A DNA stretch of 64,000 nt from Romanomermis culicivorax (GCA_963922205.1 CAWUHX010000372.1:62001-126000), one strand, 5' to 3'; shown: positions 9,279 through 19,337, counted from the stretch's first letter. Translations and numbers: made by a program. Notes: generated by a model not told the origin, from the letters alone.

Positions 9279-10690
9279 AGTAGTAAGGCCGGACCGTATA
9301 GGTCGTACGCTTAAGGATACTCCTATCTTTTGTGTACGACCTATAATTTGTTACTTTTTTCCGATTTATAGGTCGTACAGTAAACATACACGATTGGCTT
9401 TTGTCGGATTTACAGGTCGTACAGTAAACATATACGGTTAATTTCTTCGTCGATTTATAGGTCGTACAGTAAACATATAGGTCGATTTATAGGTCGTACG
9501 GTTAAAAATGTATGTTCTAGAGTTACCGTAATAGTAGAATTACGGTAATTTTTTGATTATGGTAATAAATGTGTTACTGTGGGTGGAAAAGGAAAATCAA
9601 TGATGAACGCAAAAAGGAAAACTAAAATGAACAAAAAATGGAAAAGAAATAAAAAGAGATTGTGTGTAAAAACGGCTTCCCCTCTGGGAAGAGGAAGCCC
9701 ACAAAAATTTGCACCCCGGACCCCCTTTGTCAAAAGGGTGCCACCTGCAGGTGTAAATATATTTCGGAGGCCCCATTTTCTGAACGATCGTTCAAGTCAA
9801 CAAATGTCAGAACGGTCAATCTGGTCAGTAATGGTCTGTTTAATGAGTAAAATATCGGGAGAGTCATTACGCGATGAAACATTATCCTTACGGGTGCATG
9901 CGTATAAATTTTGATGTTCTGCCAAAAATGACCAAGAAGGTCTTTTATAAAAATGACCAGAGCGAGCTGGCCGTAAAAAGCATGTAGACAAAAAAGGTCT
10001 TTTATAGAAAGATGACCAAACGAGTTGGTCGTAAAAAGCGTGTAGAAAATTTGGAGAGTTGACGTACGGTAAAGGATACAGATTCGGGAATTACCGTAAT
10101 AGTAGAATTACGGTAAATTTTTATTATGGTAATGGAGGAATTAGGGTAATAAATGTGTTACTGTAGATGAAAAAGGAAAATCAATGATGAACGCAAAAAG
10201 GAAAACTAAAATGAACAAAAAAATGGAAAAATAAAAAGCGATTGTGTGTAAAAATGGCTTCCCCTCTGGGAAGAGGAAGCCCTCAAAAATTTGCACCCCG
10301 GACCCCCTTTGTCAAAAGGGTGCCACCTGCAGGTGTAAATATATTTCGGAGGTCCCATTTTCTGAACGATCGTTCAAGTCAACAAATGTCAGAACGGTCA
10401 ATCTGGTCAGTAATGGTCTGTTTAATGAGTAAAATATCGGGAGAGTCATTACGCGATGAAACATTATCCTTACGGGTGCATGCGTATAAATTTTGATGTT
10501 CTGCCAAAAATGACCAAGAAGGTCTTTTATAAAAATGACCAGAGCGAGTTGGCTGTAAAAAACATGTAGACAAAAAAGGTCTTTTATAGAAAGATGACCA
10601 AACGAGAAGGTCGTAAAAAACGTACGGAAAATTTGACGAGTTAAAAAATCTTTACGTATCAAAAATTTTTAATTCAATGCAACATTCTAT
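9279..10690 (+). repeat. Polinton left terminal inverted repeat, compound (two tandem units)
   Basis: This matches 28316-29638 in inverted orientation. The outer part (to about 10000) is nearly identical to its partner, while the inner part is diverged. It consists of four copies of a GATTTATAGGTCGTACAGTA motif (from 9362, 9407, 9453, 9482) and then two roughly 560-bp units. Each unit holds the same string of palindromes, such as GAACGATCGTTC, CACCTGCAGGTG and ACCGTAAT…ATTACGGT. An ORF in the unit is identical in both arms but shortened in the inner unit; I do not call it a gene. Confidence 0.93.
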
Positions 10691-10734
10691 TTTATTATAA
10701 AACTTTTGAAACACTATTTTATTTTTGTTCATCA

Positions 10735-11110
10735 CTAAAATATTGTAGTCTAAATACAAAAATAATAACGTGAACAAAAAATGGAAAACATAAAAGAAAG
10801 AATTCATTTATAAAATTGACCCCCTCCGCCCACGGAGGAAGTCCTTCAAAAAACGCGCCCTCGGGCTCCAAAATAAGAGGTGCGCCGTCTGCAGGTTCAC
10901 AGAAAAGTGAAGTGGAAGCCCTGCATACTGAACGATCGTCCAAATTAGAACGGTCTTTTAGATCAGAATGCTTAATTCCACATATAAAAACTCTAAGAGT
11001 CTATAAAACTTGAAACATTATTCCTACGGGTTTATACTTATAAAGTCGTAAATGATCAAATTCTTTTATAGAAAAATGACCCAAAAGAGTGGGGCATAAA
11101 GCGCATGTAG
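10735..11110 (+). repeat. third, diverged copy of the Polinton TIR unit
   Basis: The order of landmarks in the two TIR units recurs here with heavy divergence: GAACAAAAAATGGAAAA, a hairpin made of GCCCACGG-type sequence, a CTGCAGGT core, GAACGATCGT, then GATCAAATTCTTTTATAGAAAAATGACC. There is no counterpart at the right end, so this copy is outside the paired TIR. It implies stepwise growth or decay of the TIR. Confidence 0.7.
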
Positions 11111-11707
11111 AAAAGTGAACAGTTGAGATGAAAAATATTCTAAATGTAAAAAGTAATTGATACCTCAAAAATATTTGAAGAAAAGAAAAGAAAAGAAAAA
11201 GAAAAAGAAAAAAGAAAAGAACTAAATCATCAATACATGAACGTTATTCTACGTATCGGAAATTAATACATTATATTGGATGATTTATGTAGGTAGATGC
11301 GGTTTTGTATACAGAGTGTTTCCCAGAGCAAACATAGAAAGGTTAGACAGCTGAAGCCATTTAGATCATAAAACCAATTAGAAATGCTAGAAAAGGTCAA
11401 AGGTTCTATAAAACACGGCAGCAAGAGACGCTTTACCAAAATAATTAAGGTGGTGATTATTGTTATTTTGATAGTTTTCTAGAATAACCTAGAGCCTAAA
11501 ACCTTTAAAGAGACGCAATACCAAAACAATTAAGGTGGTGATTATTGTTATTTTGATAGAACCTTCAAAGAAAAACCGAAAAGATTCAACCAAAAAGCAG
11601 AAAAAACCGGAAAAGGTTTAATGAGGGTAAAGAGGTATAAATAGAAAAAATAGAAGAAGAAGAACCATTCTTATTTTTGTACTTGCGCGCGACACCCGAG
11701 ACTACCA
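11111..11707. other. Polinton AT-rich spacer with purine tract and a direct repeat upstream of the small gene
   Basis: It contains an AAAAG/AAAGA-rich purine tract near 11172-11222. A direct repeat of about 50 bp (11425-11474 and 11510-11559, 85 bp apart) is built on TTAAGGTGGTGATTATTG. A TATA-like box follows at 11636. No ORF of note. It is probably the 5' regulatory region of the gene at 11708. Confidence 0.6.
11636..11643 (+). promoter_or_regulatory. TATA-like box before the small two-exon gene
   Basis: TATAAATA lies 65-72 bp upstream of the ATG at 11708, a plausible core-promoter spacing. It is preceded by two copies of a roughly 50-bp repeat. Assigned from position and match to the consensus only. 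Confidence 0.4.
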
Positions 11708-12133
11708 ATGGAAGCTGTTTTCATTACGTTTATTTCGACGTTGAGAGCCGCCTACGAGGCTTACGGTACATTGATTTTACAAATATTTTGAATTAAAAAT
11801 TAATATGTATACTATTTTATTATTATTAATTTAGAGCCGTTTTTAACGACGGCCGACATTGACGCGTGGGCGTCCGTCTTCTGGGAGGAGGCCTCGACGG
11901 ACTTCAAGAGCTGGTGGAAAAGCCAGCGAGGGGTTGAATATCCGGCTAGACAGAAACCCTTTTGGGGTTTCATGAAACGTCTACGCCGGATGTTTGAAAA
12001 CCCTTCGCTGGTCGACGGCCACCTAGCCTCGCACCTGTGGAATATCCTCCCCCCAGGTGCGAGGGCTGAATGGGAAAACGCCGACGGTCGCTACGTCGAG
12101 GAGAGGGTAAAACTAGCGCTGCCGCGTTTCTAG
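11708..12133 (+). CDS. unrecognised two-exon Polinton gene, 118 aa, Trp-rich
   Basis: Exon 1 is 11708-11765, the intron is 11766-11834 (GTACAT…TTTAG), and exon 2 is 11835-12133. Joining gives one uninterrupted 118-codon frame, which is unlikely by chance because the intron itself is stop-rich. Exon 2 is markedly GC-rich compared with the AT-rich Polinton. It encodes an acidic, Trp-rich first half (DIDAWASVFWEE, then SWWKSQRG) and a basic segment (FMKRLRRMF) near residues 70-80. There is no signal peptide or membrane segment. I do not recognise the family. The stop overlaps a strong donor-like site (CTA|GTAAGTT at 12133), so the true gene might splice onward. The base composition suggests captured cargo rather than a core Polinton gene. 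It is divergent from the structural block. Confidence 0.6.
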
Positions 12134-13086
12134 TAAGTTCAGATGTTATAGTTAAAACACGTAGTAGACATATAAATTTTATATTTAATGAGAGTAAAAT
12201 TATTATAAGCTTTTACTACAATATTTCAAGATAAATATGCGTAGGTTAAAATGTGCTAACTGCAACATGTTACAGATTTCTAATTCATGTATATTAATGT
12301 ATGGTATATAGCTGAGTTGTCTAAAACTTAACAAAGAACATTTCTAGAATATTCTAGAAGCTTTCAATTATTTACACGATTTATACGATAAAATTTTACG
12401 ATAAAATAAAGGCTATTGATAGATCTTGTACCTATTACTTAACAGTTAAATGATATATTAGAGTAAAAATTTTTGTTTAACTAAAATAGTTATTAAAATT
12501 TGTAAAAATTTTAGTGGATACGCATGAAACCTTTAGCGTGGGGGTGCGACGGCGGCGGCGGCGGCGAAGGCGGGTGTATATATGTATATTTTATTTTGTT
12601 TTTAAATTTTGTATATATGTATAATTTATTCTATTTTGTTTTAAATTTTGTATATATATTTTGTTTCAAATAAATTAAATTGAATTAAAATTAATAAAAT
12701 TTTTTATTTATTGCGTTTAATAGTAAAGGTAATTTCTTTAGAGTTCTACTATGAGTGTGTGTGTATGTGTCAACTTGGGGAATATAAAAAAGGGTTTACT
12801 GTAGTCAGATATTTAGAGATGTACGAGTAAACGATATGTAGAGAATATGCACAAACAGGTCTTAGGGTAAAAAGAACGTACAAGATAATTACGTAGTACT
12901 GTAGAATTAAAGGAGAAAATAAAGGAAAGAAGGAGTAATAAAAGGAAGTTCATTTATAATTAGGAATAAATTAAAAGAATATTTCTAAACAATAGCTAAA
13001 GAGAAGGAGTGTATAAACAACAACAACTATAAGTGATTTTTTATTATAAAAAAATGAGATGAAATGTACATATAAATATAACGTAT
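12134..13086. other. AT-rich Polinton spacer with one GC-rich patch
   Basis: Mostly A/T with repeated TTTTGTATATATGTATA-type motifs near 12585-12665. A compact GC-rich patch (about 12535-12577) contains a CGG run that would read as nine consecutive arginines in one frame after a TTTAG acceptor-like site. Otherwise no gene is seen. It probably contains the 3' ends of both flanking genes. Confidence 0.5.
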
Positions 13087-14484
13087 TTAAATACTATAAT
13101 CTGTAAAGGTTTCACGATTTTTATCAATCATTACGAGAGAGTCAAATTCTGCGTATATAAGTGCTTCAATACCGCCATCTGGTATATCCTCTCCAAAATT
13201 CATCTGTAAACTAGTGGTTCCTTCACGTACGAGTTCCCAAAAATTACCATCCATACCGCAAGGAGTCAAATCAAAAACAAAAACCGTGTTATGCGTTGTA
13301 AAAGAATTTCGAGTAATTTCATTACCCTTGTTATCTGTACCGATTCCTACACCCTCAAATAATTGTACAAAAGTGCGCAAATATTTGTTTTCTTTAAAAT
13401 TTAGCATATATGGTGTTGTAGGTAAGGTTGTAGTACCACTTGTTATTTTAATCTCGTTTAATCCGAAATGCTTAAAATTGAAGGGGCTTTGATTATAATC
13501 ACCCCTAGCAGCCGAACCATCAACGAGCGCCACAACGAGACGACGAGGTAAAGGACCTGTGAACAATGAGTTCAGAGGAGCTGAGCGACGACTAGTTGTT
13601 ATGTATAGACTTGTAACATGACATCGACGAATAGGGTATTTTGCAGCTGTATTTTGTAACATGGATTCAATAGCTAGATTGATATTATCCGCAACTTCAA
13701 CTTTTTTAATAAATAGAGACATGCTTTTAACTTCGATTTTATAAGCTTCGTTGTCAGTAGATATAAATTTTTGCAAGCAAAAATCATCTCTATGTCTGTA
13801 TAAATCAATTTTCAAAGTACATTGATTCAATAGAAAACGTTCTTGCATAAATAGATCGGCGTGTATAGGAGCCATTAATTCAACAACTGCACTGTTTTTG
13901 AACATCTGAACTCTTTCCAAAGCACCCTTGTTTTTCTTTATATCGAGAACATCGCCATTTTCAAAAGCATAACCAGCAGCTGCAACATGTGTCGACTTAG
14001 CATCACGACCATAGTTCAATTCCGTTTCCAAATAAGATCTGTAAGCATATCTATCCCCACTGAAATGTTAAAATGTTAAAATTAAAAAAGGTAAACATAC
14101 ATTTAATTATAAAACTTACCTGTCAGATATTAATTTTCCATTTAAGTACATCTTGATCTGTTTAAAAAATGTTTTGCCGATCAAATTAATTGGTGCTACA
14201 ACATTTCCAGTAAGGTTATTGTTGGCGTCTGCTGTTAAAGTGCAAGCAGCGCCATTAGCTTTCGTAATTCGAATAGTAAAATATATAAAATTTTTTGATA
14301 AGTCCAACATATATGAATCAGGTGAAATAACAAACTCGTAAGGTCCTTCATTAGTACAAGGATTTTGTAACTGAATTTCAGACCAAAAACTTCTACGAAT
14401 AGCAACTTGTGTTGGAGGTACGGTAAATAAATCTAACTCCGTTTTACTACTAGGAGACGACGCAGCATCAATAAATTTACTCAT
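13087..14484 (-). CDS. MCP: Polinton major capsid protein (double jelly-roll), 2 exons, 445 aa
   Basis: Exon 1 is 14120-14484, the intron is 14060-14119 (GTAAGT…TTTCAG), and exon 2 is 13087-14059, giving 445 aa. The joined product reads through LISDSGDRYAYRSYLE, the conserved Polinton capsid block in which a strand end is followed by a Tyr-rich YxYRxYLE motif. The N-terminus contains ELDLFTVPPTQVAIRRS, another hallmark. Family knowledge places this protein as the main capsomer of a predicted icosahedral virion, homologous to adenovirus and PRD1-type double jelly-roll proteins. Its ATG overlaps the stop of the upstream pVI-like frame (ATGA), which suggests coupled expression. No breaks were seen. 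Confidence 0.92.
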
Positions 14485-15017
14485 TTTGAATAGATATCCT
14501 TGAAACCGACTACTCTACGTGGAGTCTTTTTTAAGAATGAGGAACGTCGTTTCAGGTGTTTACGTTTATGTTGTTTTTGATGTTGATGTTGTTGACGCTG
14601 ACCATCATTTAACTTTTTATTGCTTTTTATATGTATCGTAGAATTTATATGTTTACGCTTCCCTAAACCTTTTCCTTTATGAATGCGCTCGCCCGTTTCG
14701 TGTAATAAGCTACCAGCTGCGTTTCATCCATGCTCAGCAACACTTTCTTTAAAAGAACGACCTTCTACAACATCACCTGCAATTTTGGAACCTGCAGCAA
14801 GTGCATGCTTTCCTGCAGATTTTAACAAAGGCATAGCTAGACGCCACAAACTCTTAAAAAAATTACCAACTCCAGCTCCTTGATGTCTATAATAATACGG
14901 GTATGCTGCTCGAAAACCTTCTAAACTACCACCTAATTGAAATTGATTATCTTGAATACTATGTTGATAAATTTTGATCCAGTAATCAACGGTTTCAGGA
15001 ATAAATACGGTATGCAT
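14481..15017 (-). pseudogene. pVI-like minor virion protein of the Polinton, interrupted by one in-frame TGA
   Basis: The frame starts at ATG 15017, reads 97 codons, meets TGA at 14724-14726, and continues open in the same frame for 80 more codons to a stop at 14481-14483. That stop overlaps the capsid ATG. Before the TGA it shows FRAAYPYYYRHQGAGVGNFF followed by an amphipathic LWRLAMPLLKSAG segment, the typical layout of the Polinton protein compared with adenovirus pVI. After the TGA it is very basic (GKGLGKRKH and Lys/Arg/His/Gln-rich sequence). Conservation of the tail beyond a single stop argues for a recent nonsense change, a sequencing error or readthrough. Function in virion assembly is inferred from family knowledge. 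Confidence 0.75.
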
Positions 15018-15151
15018 ATTTTGCTTTGAAAATTAAAAGGAACAACAACTAAATGAATTAATTAATTAAGAGCGTTTGCGAAAATTCAACCTGACGACAA
15101 CGTGTCCAAATGCAAATGAATGAATGAGTAAATAAAAATTTGATACTATGC

Positions 15152-16069
15152 TTATAGGAATAAAGGAGTACGTCGCCGAAAATGTAATTTAACTATAACA
15201 TTCCCAAACTGAAAGGGTATAAGCTCATTCATACTGTTTTTTATATTAATCTCGAGTACTGTAATTTCTTTCAATTGAATTGGTATATAGTGAGGTGTTT
15301 CATATAAACGACTCACATTATCTTTGTATTTTCCCTGAACATTTACTATACGTAAAAGCGGCGCTAAAGTATTTCCAACAATCTGATTTTCAATAATATT
15401 ACAGTAAACATAAAAATTCTGTAAATCATTCAAATTTGGTGGTTGAATACCTAACATGTATAAATGATTAGTTCCAGGCTCGGCAAGAAAAACAGCTTTG
15501 GATGGTGGAATATGTGTGTTAGAATTTTTTGGAGGTTTCTCTCCAACAGTATATAAGTTAATATTCACAGCTCTATTTAAAAAATCATCAGCAGTTGCAT
15601 AGGCCTCAGTATTGGTAGCGCCAAATCCGAGAAGCTCCATTAATCGTTTGCTTATTTCGATTTTACGTAAGATTGTACCACTTTTTATTTTCAAATTAAC
15701 TAATCCTCTACTATGTTCATCGTATGAAAACATGATTTCCATGTTAGTTCCGGCAATAGCTGCTCCAACTTTTGCATTCAACTCTTCAATTAATTCAGAT
15801 ATGGTAAAGTAATGTTTTTCAAAAACTATTACTTTAATTTTTTTGACCTTATTTCCGACACCATCCGTAGTTAACGTTATTACATTATCTCCACCATGAT
15901 TGGTAAATGTAGCCCAACTATAGGGGTATATTATTTCACTTAGTCCTACCTCCCAGCTTCCATCTAGTTTTAAACGGTAAGGTAGATGGGCTGAAAAATC
16001 AGAGGGTTTGTTTCCATTTTTGCTATTACTAGGTAATGTGATATAAAATTGATCTTCAAAGGTTGTCAT
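15152..16069 (-). CDS. Polinton penton/minor capsid protein (single jelly-roll), 305 aa
   Basis: The N-terminal MTTFEDQFYITLPSNSKNG and the block LDGSWEVGLSEIIYPYSW match the conserved start of the Polinton minor capsid protein, predicted to be a single jelly-roll penton that closes the virion vertices. The remaining sequence is beta-rich with no membrane segment. The start at 16069 overlaps the end of the upstream membrane-protein gene by 14 bp. Length is normal and no stops are present. The assignment rests on motif recognition, not structure prediction. Confidence 0.85.
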   Translation of the reverse strand: MTTFEDQFYITLPSNSKNGNKPSDFSAHLPYRLKLDGSWEVGLSEIIYPYSWATFTNHGGDNVITLTTDGVGNKVKKIKVIVFEKHYFTISELIEELNAKVGAAIAGTNMEIMFSYDEHSRGLVNLKIKSGTILRKIEISKRLMELLGFGATNTEAYATADDFLNRAVNINLYTVGEKPPKNSNTHIPPSKAVFLAEPGTNHLYMLGIQPPNLNDLQNFYVYCNIIENQIVGNTLAPLLRIVNVQGKYKDNVSRLYETPHYIPIQLKEITVLEINIKNSMNELIPFQFGNVIVKLHFRRRTPLFL

Positions 16070-16364
16070 TATTTATAATGTTGTTTGCTGTTGCTATAGG
16101 TACGGTCTTCAATGAATTAGATGACTGTAATACGGTCGGTACGGGGCTAGGTAATAAATATCCTATACAAGCGCACAAAAGACCAACCCACAATTGTGTA
16201 TTATTATTGTAGAGAGATAAATTTATTATAGCTGTAATGACTACAATGTATATTAGTATGACCTGACTGAAGAAAACCACTTCGTTTCGAGGTAGACGTT
16301 TTCCAAAAAACTCCCAAACGCTAAAGCGAGACGTTTCTGAATGCGTACTATTACTACTATCCAT
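16056..16364 (-). CDS. conserved Polinton membrane protein, 102 aa
   Basis: It begins with a Ser/Thr-rich N-terminus followed by FSVWEFFGKRLPRNEVVFF, a block I recognise from other Polintons. Two hydrophobic segments follow, about residues 32-50 and 59-71, the second ending in GYLLPSP. Probably a small two-pass membrane protein; its role is unknown. Its stop lies within the penton reading frame (14-bp overlap). Confidence 0.75.
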   Translation of the reverse strand: MDSSNSTHSETSRFSVWEFFGKRLPRNEVVFFSQVILIYIVVITAIINLSLYNNNTQLWVGLLCACIGYLLPSPVPTVLQSSNSLKTVPIATANNIINNDNL

Positions 16365-16421
16365 TTCAAAATAAAAAATTTTTATTTAACAACTAAACAC
16401 TCAGTTATAAATTTATAAAAA

Positions 16422-16480
16422 GGCGGAGCTACTAAAATAACCAATAAAATTATACAAAAATATGAAGGAGGCGGAGCTAT
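16422..16480 (-). promoter_or_regulatory. candidate Polinton late-promoter motif pair
   Basis: Two copies of GGCGGAGCTA (16422 and near 16471, the second inside GGAGGCGGAGCTAT) lie upstream of the leftward membrane-protein gene. Related copies GGAGGAGTTATAA (22842) and GGAGGAGCTAT (22917) lie upstream of the other leftward transcription unit. Read on the - strand they are TAGCTCCGCC-type motifs. Shared position suggests a common regulatory signal; not otherwise proven. Confidence 0.4.
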
Positions 16481-16532
16481 CAAAGTGAAGTAAAATTTAT
16501 ATATATAAATACATATAGAAGGAGTTAACTTT

Positions 16533-17024
16533 TTACAAACGTGTACATAATTTATTTCGCAAGTGACCTTTTACAGAAAATTTACAATGAAAAAACTTAC
16601 AAATCAATCTATCATTATAAACAAAATTTGTGTTACTGAAACTTTTAAACATTTTATACATAGGAACATGTCGCACTTTATAATACAAAAAATATAAAGT
16701 ATATATACCACAAACCCTACTATTAAAATTTTGTAAATGTTTCTTATTTGTATATATTATTAAAGCATTTTTGTTAATATAATTTATAAAAGCAGGAATA
16801 ACTGGTGGTAAGCCATAAGAATCAAAATAATATACAGAGTTAGCATTATCAAAATACATAGCTATCCAATGACTTCCTTTTTGAAAAGATGTATCGGTGT
16901 TTGCAATTAAAGCCGGGGGTCTTTTAACTATCTTCGGTAGAGTATCGCAAGCAAAAACTCCTAAAAAATTTTGTGATAATAGCTCATCTTGTTGAGCATA
17001 ATATGTCAATTCAAAGTTGTTCAT
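16533..17024 (-). CDS. PRO: Polinton adenain-like cysteine protease, 163 aa
   Basis: The catalytic set of the adenovirus protease (C5) family is visible: His52 in GSHWIAMY, Asp68 in YYFDSYG, Gln98, and Cys105 in [10 protein letters not shown]. Gln lies seven residues before Cys, as in adenain. The predicted role is virion maturation by cleavage of capsid precursors. Its first 14 bp overlap the integrase 3' end in another frame, so the two are probably on one transcript. The frame is intact. Confidence 0.9.
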   Translation of the reverse strand: MNNFELTYYAQQDELLSQNFLGVFACDTLPKIVKRPPALIANTDTSFQKGSHWIAMYFDNANSVYYFDSYGLPPVIPAFINYINKNALIIYTNKKHLQNFNSRVCGIYTLYFLYYKVRHVPMYKMFKSFSNTNFVYNDRLICKFFHCKFSVKGHLRNKLCTRL

Positions 17025-18120
17025 CGTAATCGTCGTCGTCGTCGTTTTGTATATCCTTTTCTAAAATCCAACTGTTGAATTTTTCAGGATAACCCCACCA
17101 CTTCACAAGTACTCTATTCTGACCATCTGGTAATCGTTTAGTCTTCAAAACCTTTTCAATTTTGTATTCTTTGATATTAGGATTAAAATCGATTTTCTGT
17201 AGTTCTTTTTCATAAAAACGTCCTTCTATATCTTCGCCTTCCAGATCTTGAATTGTATAAAGTATATGATTTCGGGTCTTCACAACATGTTTTACTTTGA
17301 AAACTTCTTCACTCCATTGAGGTAAATAACCTTTGTCAAATACACCTCTATGTTTACTAATTCGCACGTAATCTCCTATATCAATCTTAGACTTTCTAGT
17401 GTATAATCTTTCAGGGTAGAGTCTTTGCCATATAATTTTTTCGTTAGAATAATCTACATTAATAGGTTTTTCCTTAATAGATCTATGAACAGAGTGATTG
17501 TAGTTGGAAACAACTGCGGGTAAAATATCAATCCATTTATAAGTGGTAAACTCTGTAAAATATTTAAATAATTTAGTTTTTAAAGTTCTATTAAACCGTT
17601 CCACTATTGAACATTTAATGTCTTCGTTTTGAGAAGTAAAAAAATGTATATCGTTAGTTTTCAATAATTTTTGGAAATCTTTGTTGACAAATTCTTTTCC
17701 TTTATCGCTGCGCACTCTCCAAGGGATTCGACCTCTTTTTAAAATATTTTGAAAAGCATCGCAAACATTCTTTGAGTGTTTTGATTTTAAGGGTTCAACC
17801 CATGCGTATTTACTTAATACATCTATACATGTAAGCATAAATTTGTATCCATCGTTAAAATCTGCTAAAGAAGACATATCTGCCAAATCAATTTCCCATT
17901 GTTGATCCATAGCTGTAACATAAATACGATTACGTGAAAATTTTTTGTTGACTTGTTTATGTAGAGTATAACTATCTTGTTTTGAAAGCCAATCTTTAAC
18001 ATTTTTACGTGTAATTGTTTTACGGTGCTTTCTAGCTTCAGCATATAATTTTTCAATACTAGAAAAAGCTGAGGGATTTCCGTGTAAATTTTTGTATAAT
18101 TTCGAAAGTAAGGTGTTCAT
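17011..18120 (-). CDS. INT: Polinton integrase with C-terminal chromodomain, 369 aa
   Basis: An rve/DDE core of the retroviral-integrase type has D78 (WEIDLADM), D139 (VRSDKGKEF) and E174 (IVERFNR). A chromodomain follows near residues 305-355 ([20 protein letters not shown] block), then an Asp-rich tail. I chose ATG 18120 because the longer frame to 18255 overlaps the upstream gene, whose stop is at 18125; the gap is 4 bp. The chromodomain may guide integration to modified histone, a family-level inference. Intact. Confidence 0.92.
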   Translation of the reverse strand: MNTLLSKLYKNLHGNPSAFSSIEKLYAEARKHRKTITRKNVKDWLSKQDSYTLHKQVNKKFSRNRIYVTAMDQQWEIDLADMSSLADFNDGYKFMLTCIDVLSKYAWVEPLKSKHSKNVCDAFQNILKRGRIPWRVRSDKGKEFVNKDFQKLLKTNDIHFFTSQNEDIKCSIVERFNRTLKTKLFKYFTEFTTYKWIDILPAVVSNYNHSVHRSIKEKPINVDYSNEKIIWQRLYPERLYTRKSKIDIGDYVRISKHRGVFDKGYLPQWSEEVFKVKHVVKTRNHILYTIQDLEGEDIEGRFYEKELQKIDFNPNIKEYKIEKVLKTKRLPDGQNRVLVKWWGYPEKFNSWILEKDIQNDDDDDYDEQL

Positions 18121-18124
18121 CGCT

Positions 18125-18982
18125 CTAGTACAAAGGAGTATACCGTCTAAGTGCTCTAGCTTTGCGCCGTATCTTCTTTTCTGTCGAGTTTCCTTTATTA
18201 AAGAATGAATCGTCTTTGATATCTTCCTCGGCACCACTTGAAAATAAATCAACACCTTTCACAAGTGGTTTATTCAACCGCTTGACACTACTAACTGCAT
18301 GATCATCTGATTCTTCCGGAGGTGTATGGTAGGAGAGTTTCCGAGGTAAAGTGAATAACATTTTACGTAATGGGTTTCCTATAGCCTCTAATGGTACATT
18401 ATATTTTTTCAAAGCATTAACAAACTCATCTACTCCAAGCGTTTGCGTAATTTTTGAACGTTTACGAGACAAATCATGTAATAAATCAATAATATGTGAT
18501 CCTTCAATTAATTTTCCATCAATTAATACTTCACCTTGTTTATTAACATTTATACTAGGGTTACGTCGCACATGCTCCAATAATAAGGATGCCGAGCGTT
18601 TAAACTGTTTAGGAATACCGCTAAGTAACTTTTCATCGTTCAACCAATTTTTTTCTTTTTGTTTCAAATCGTCACTATCCTTCTCATCTTCTTCGTTATC
18701 AATAACTTTTTGTTTTAAAATCACTGTAGTAGGTTGAGCCTTTTCATGTTCAAAAGTTAAATATTGTGAAAATAGTTGCGAGTACATTTTGTATTGTTCT
18801 TCAGGTGTTAACGTATTATCTTTCAAAATGCGCTCTAGCTCGTTACGATACATGTCAACTTGCTTAGCTATACCTGTCTTCTCATTTGAACTCGTCGTCG
18901 TCGAAGAAGAAGAAACCTGAGAGTTATTCAGTTTATTCAGAACCTCCTGAGGTATAAGAGCAAATTTATTAGCAAATTTCAT
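18125..18982 (-). CDS. conserved Polinton protein of unknown function, 285 aa
   Basis: The start is taken at ATG 18982 (MKFANKFALIPQEVL), one base after the upstream stop (TAG-A-ATG). The N-terminal ALIPQEVLNKL, the middle helix around residues 45-70 and a central block with GEVLIDGKLIEGSHIIDLL are features I recognise from the gene next to integrase in many Polintons. Acidic, low-complexity stretches separate these blocks. The C-terminus is basic with RRKARALRRY. No enzymatic motif; possibly a virion or DNA-associated component. Confidence 0.75.
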   Translation of the reverse strand: MKFANKFALIPQEVLNKLNNSQVSSSSTTTSSNEKTGIAKQVDMYRNELERILKDNTLTPEEQYKMYSQLFSQYLTFEHEKAQPTTVILKQKVIDNEEDEKDSDDLKQKEKNWLNDEKLLSGIPKQFKRSASLLLEHVRRNPSINVNKQGEVLIDGKLIEGSHIIDLLHDLSRKRSKITQTLGVDEFVNALKKYNVPLEAIGNPLRKMLFTLPRKLSYHTPPEESDDHAVSSVKRLNKPLVKGVDLFSSGAEEDIKDDSFFNKGNSTEKKIRRKARALRRYTPLY

Positions 18983-18983
18983 T

Positions 18984-19337
18984 CTATAATAATTTCTCTG
19001 TAACAAAACTTGCTAATGTAGATAATAAAACGGGTAGTACTAGAGGTAAAAATGCTCCACCACTTTGAACAATTCTTACACGTTTATTATGTAAATCTTT
19101 TTTCTTGTTTTTTTCGTGTCTAGTAGCTAAACCTCTGAGCAATAATTTATGTTTGGCCAATTTCTTTTTTAAGTTTGAATTAATAGGAATATTACCGTTC
19201 AAAATGTTCAAACAAATTTCACATATACAACAGATCAAATTGGGGGAAGAATGTTGAAGAAAAGCACGTCTTTGAACACGATTTGAATTTTTCAACACAT
19301 TGAGCTCGTGAATATATTTCTTTAATCTAGAAGCCAT
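18984..19337 (-). CDS. small basic Polinton protein with hydrophobic C-terminus, 117 aa
   Basis: Lys/Arg-rich throughout, with the block LNILNGNIPINSNLKKKLAK and a C-terminal hydrophobic segment (GGAFLPLVLPVLLSTLASF). A similar small gene is common in Polintons next to the preceding one. It could be a virion core or membrane-active peptide precursor, but this is inference. It is first in a tightly packed leftward cluster (spacings 1, 4 and -14 bp). Confidence 0.7.
   Translation of the reverse strand: MASRLKKYIHELNVLKNSNRVQRRAFLQHSSPNLICCICEICLNILNGNIPINSNLKKKLAKHKLLLRGLATRHEKNKKKDLHNKRVRIVQSGGAFLPLVLPVLLSTLASFVTEKLL

Noticed and set aside
9579..9914. 111-codon ORF in the left TIR, with an identical partner at 29003-29338
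   Set aside because: Identity is explained by TIR homogenisation. The ORF is shortened in inner units and lies on palindromic sequence with little protein-like character.
18121..18255. N-terminal extension of integrase
   Set aside because: It would overlap the preceding gene's coding sequence; ATG 18120 sits 4 bp after that stop and begins the usual region.
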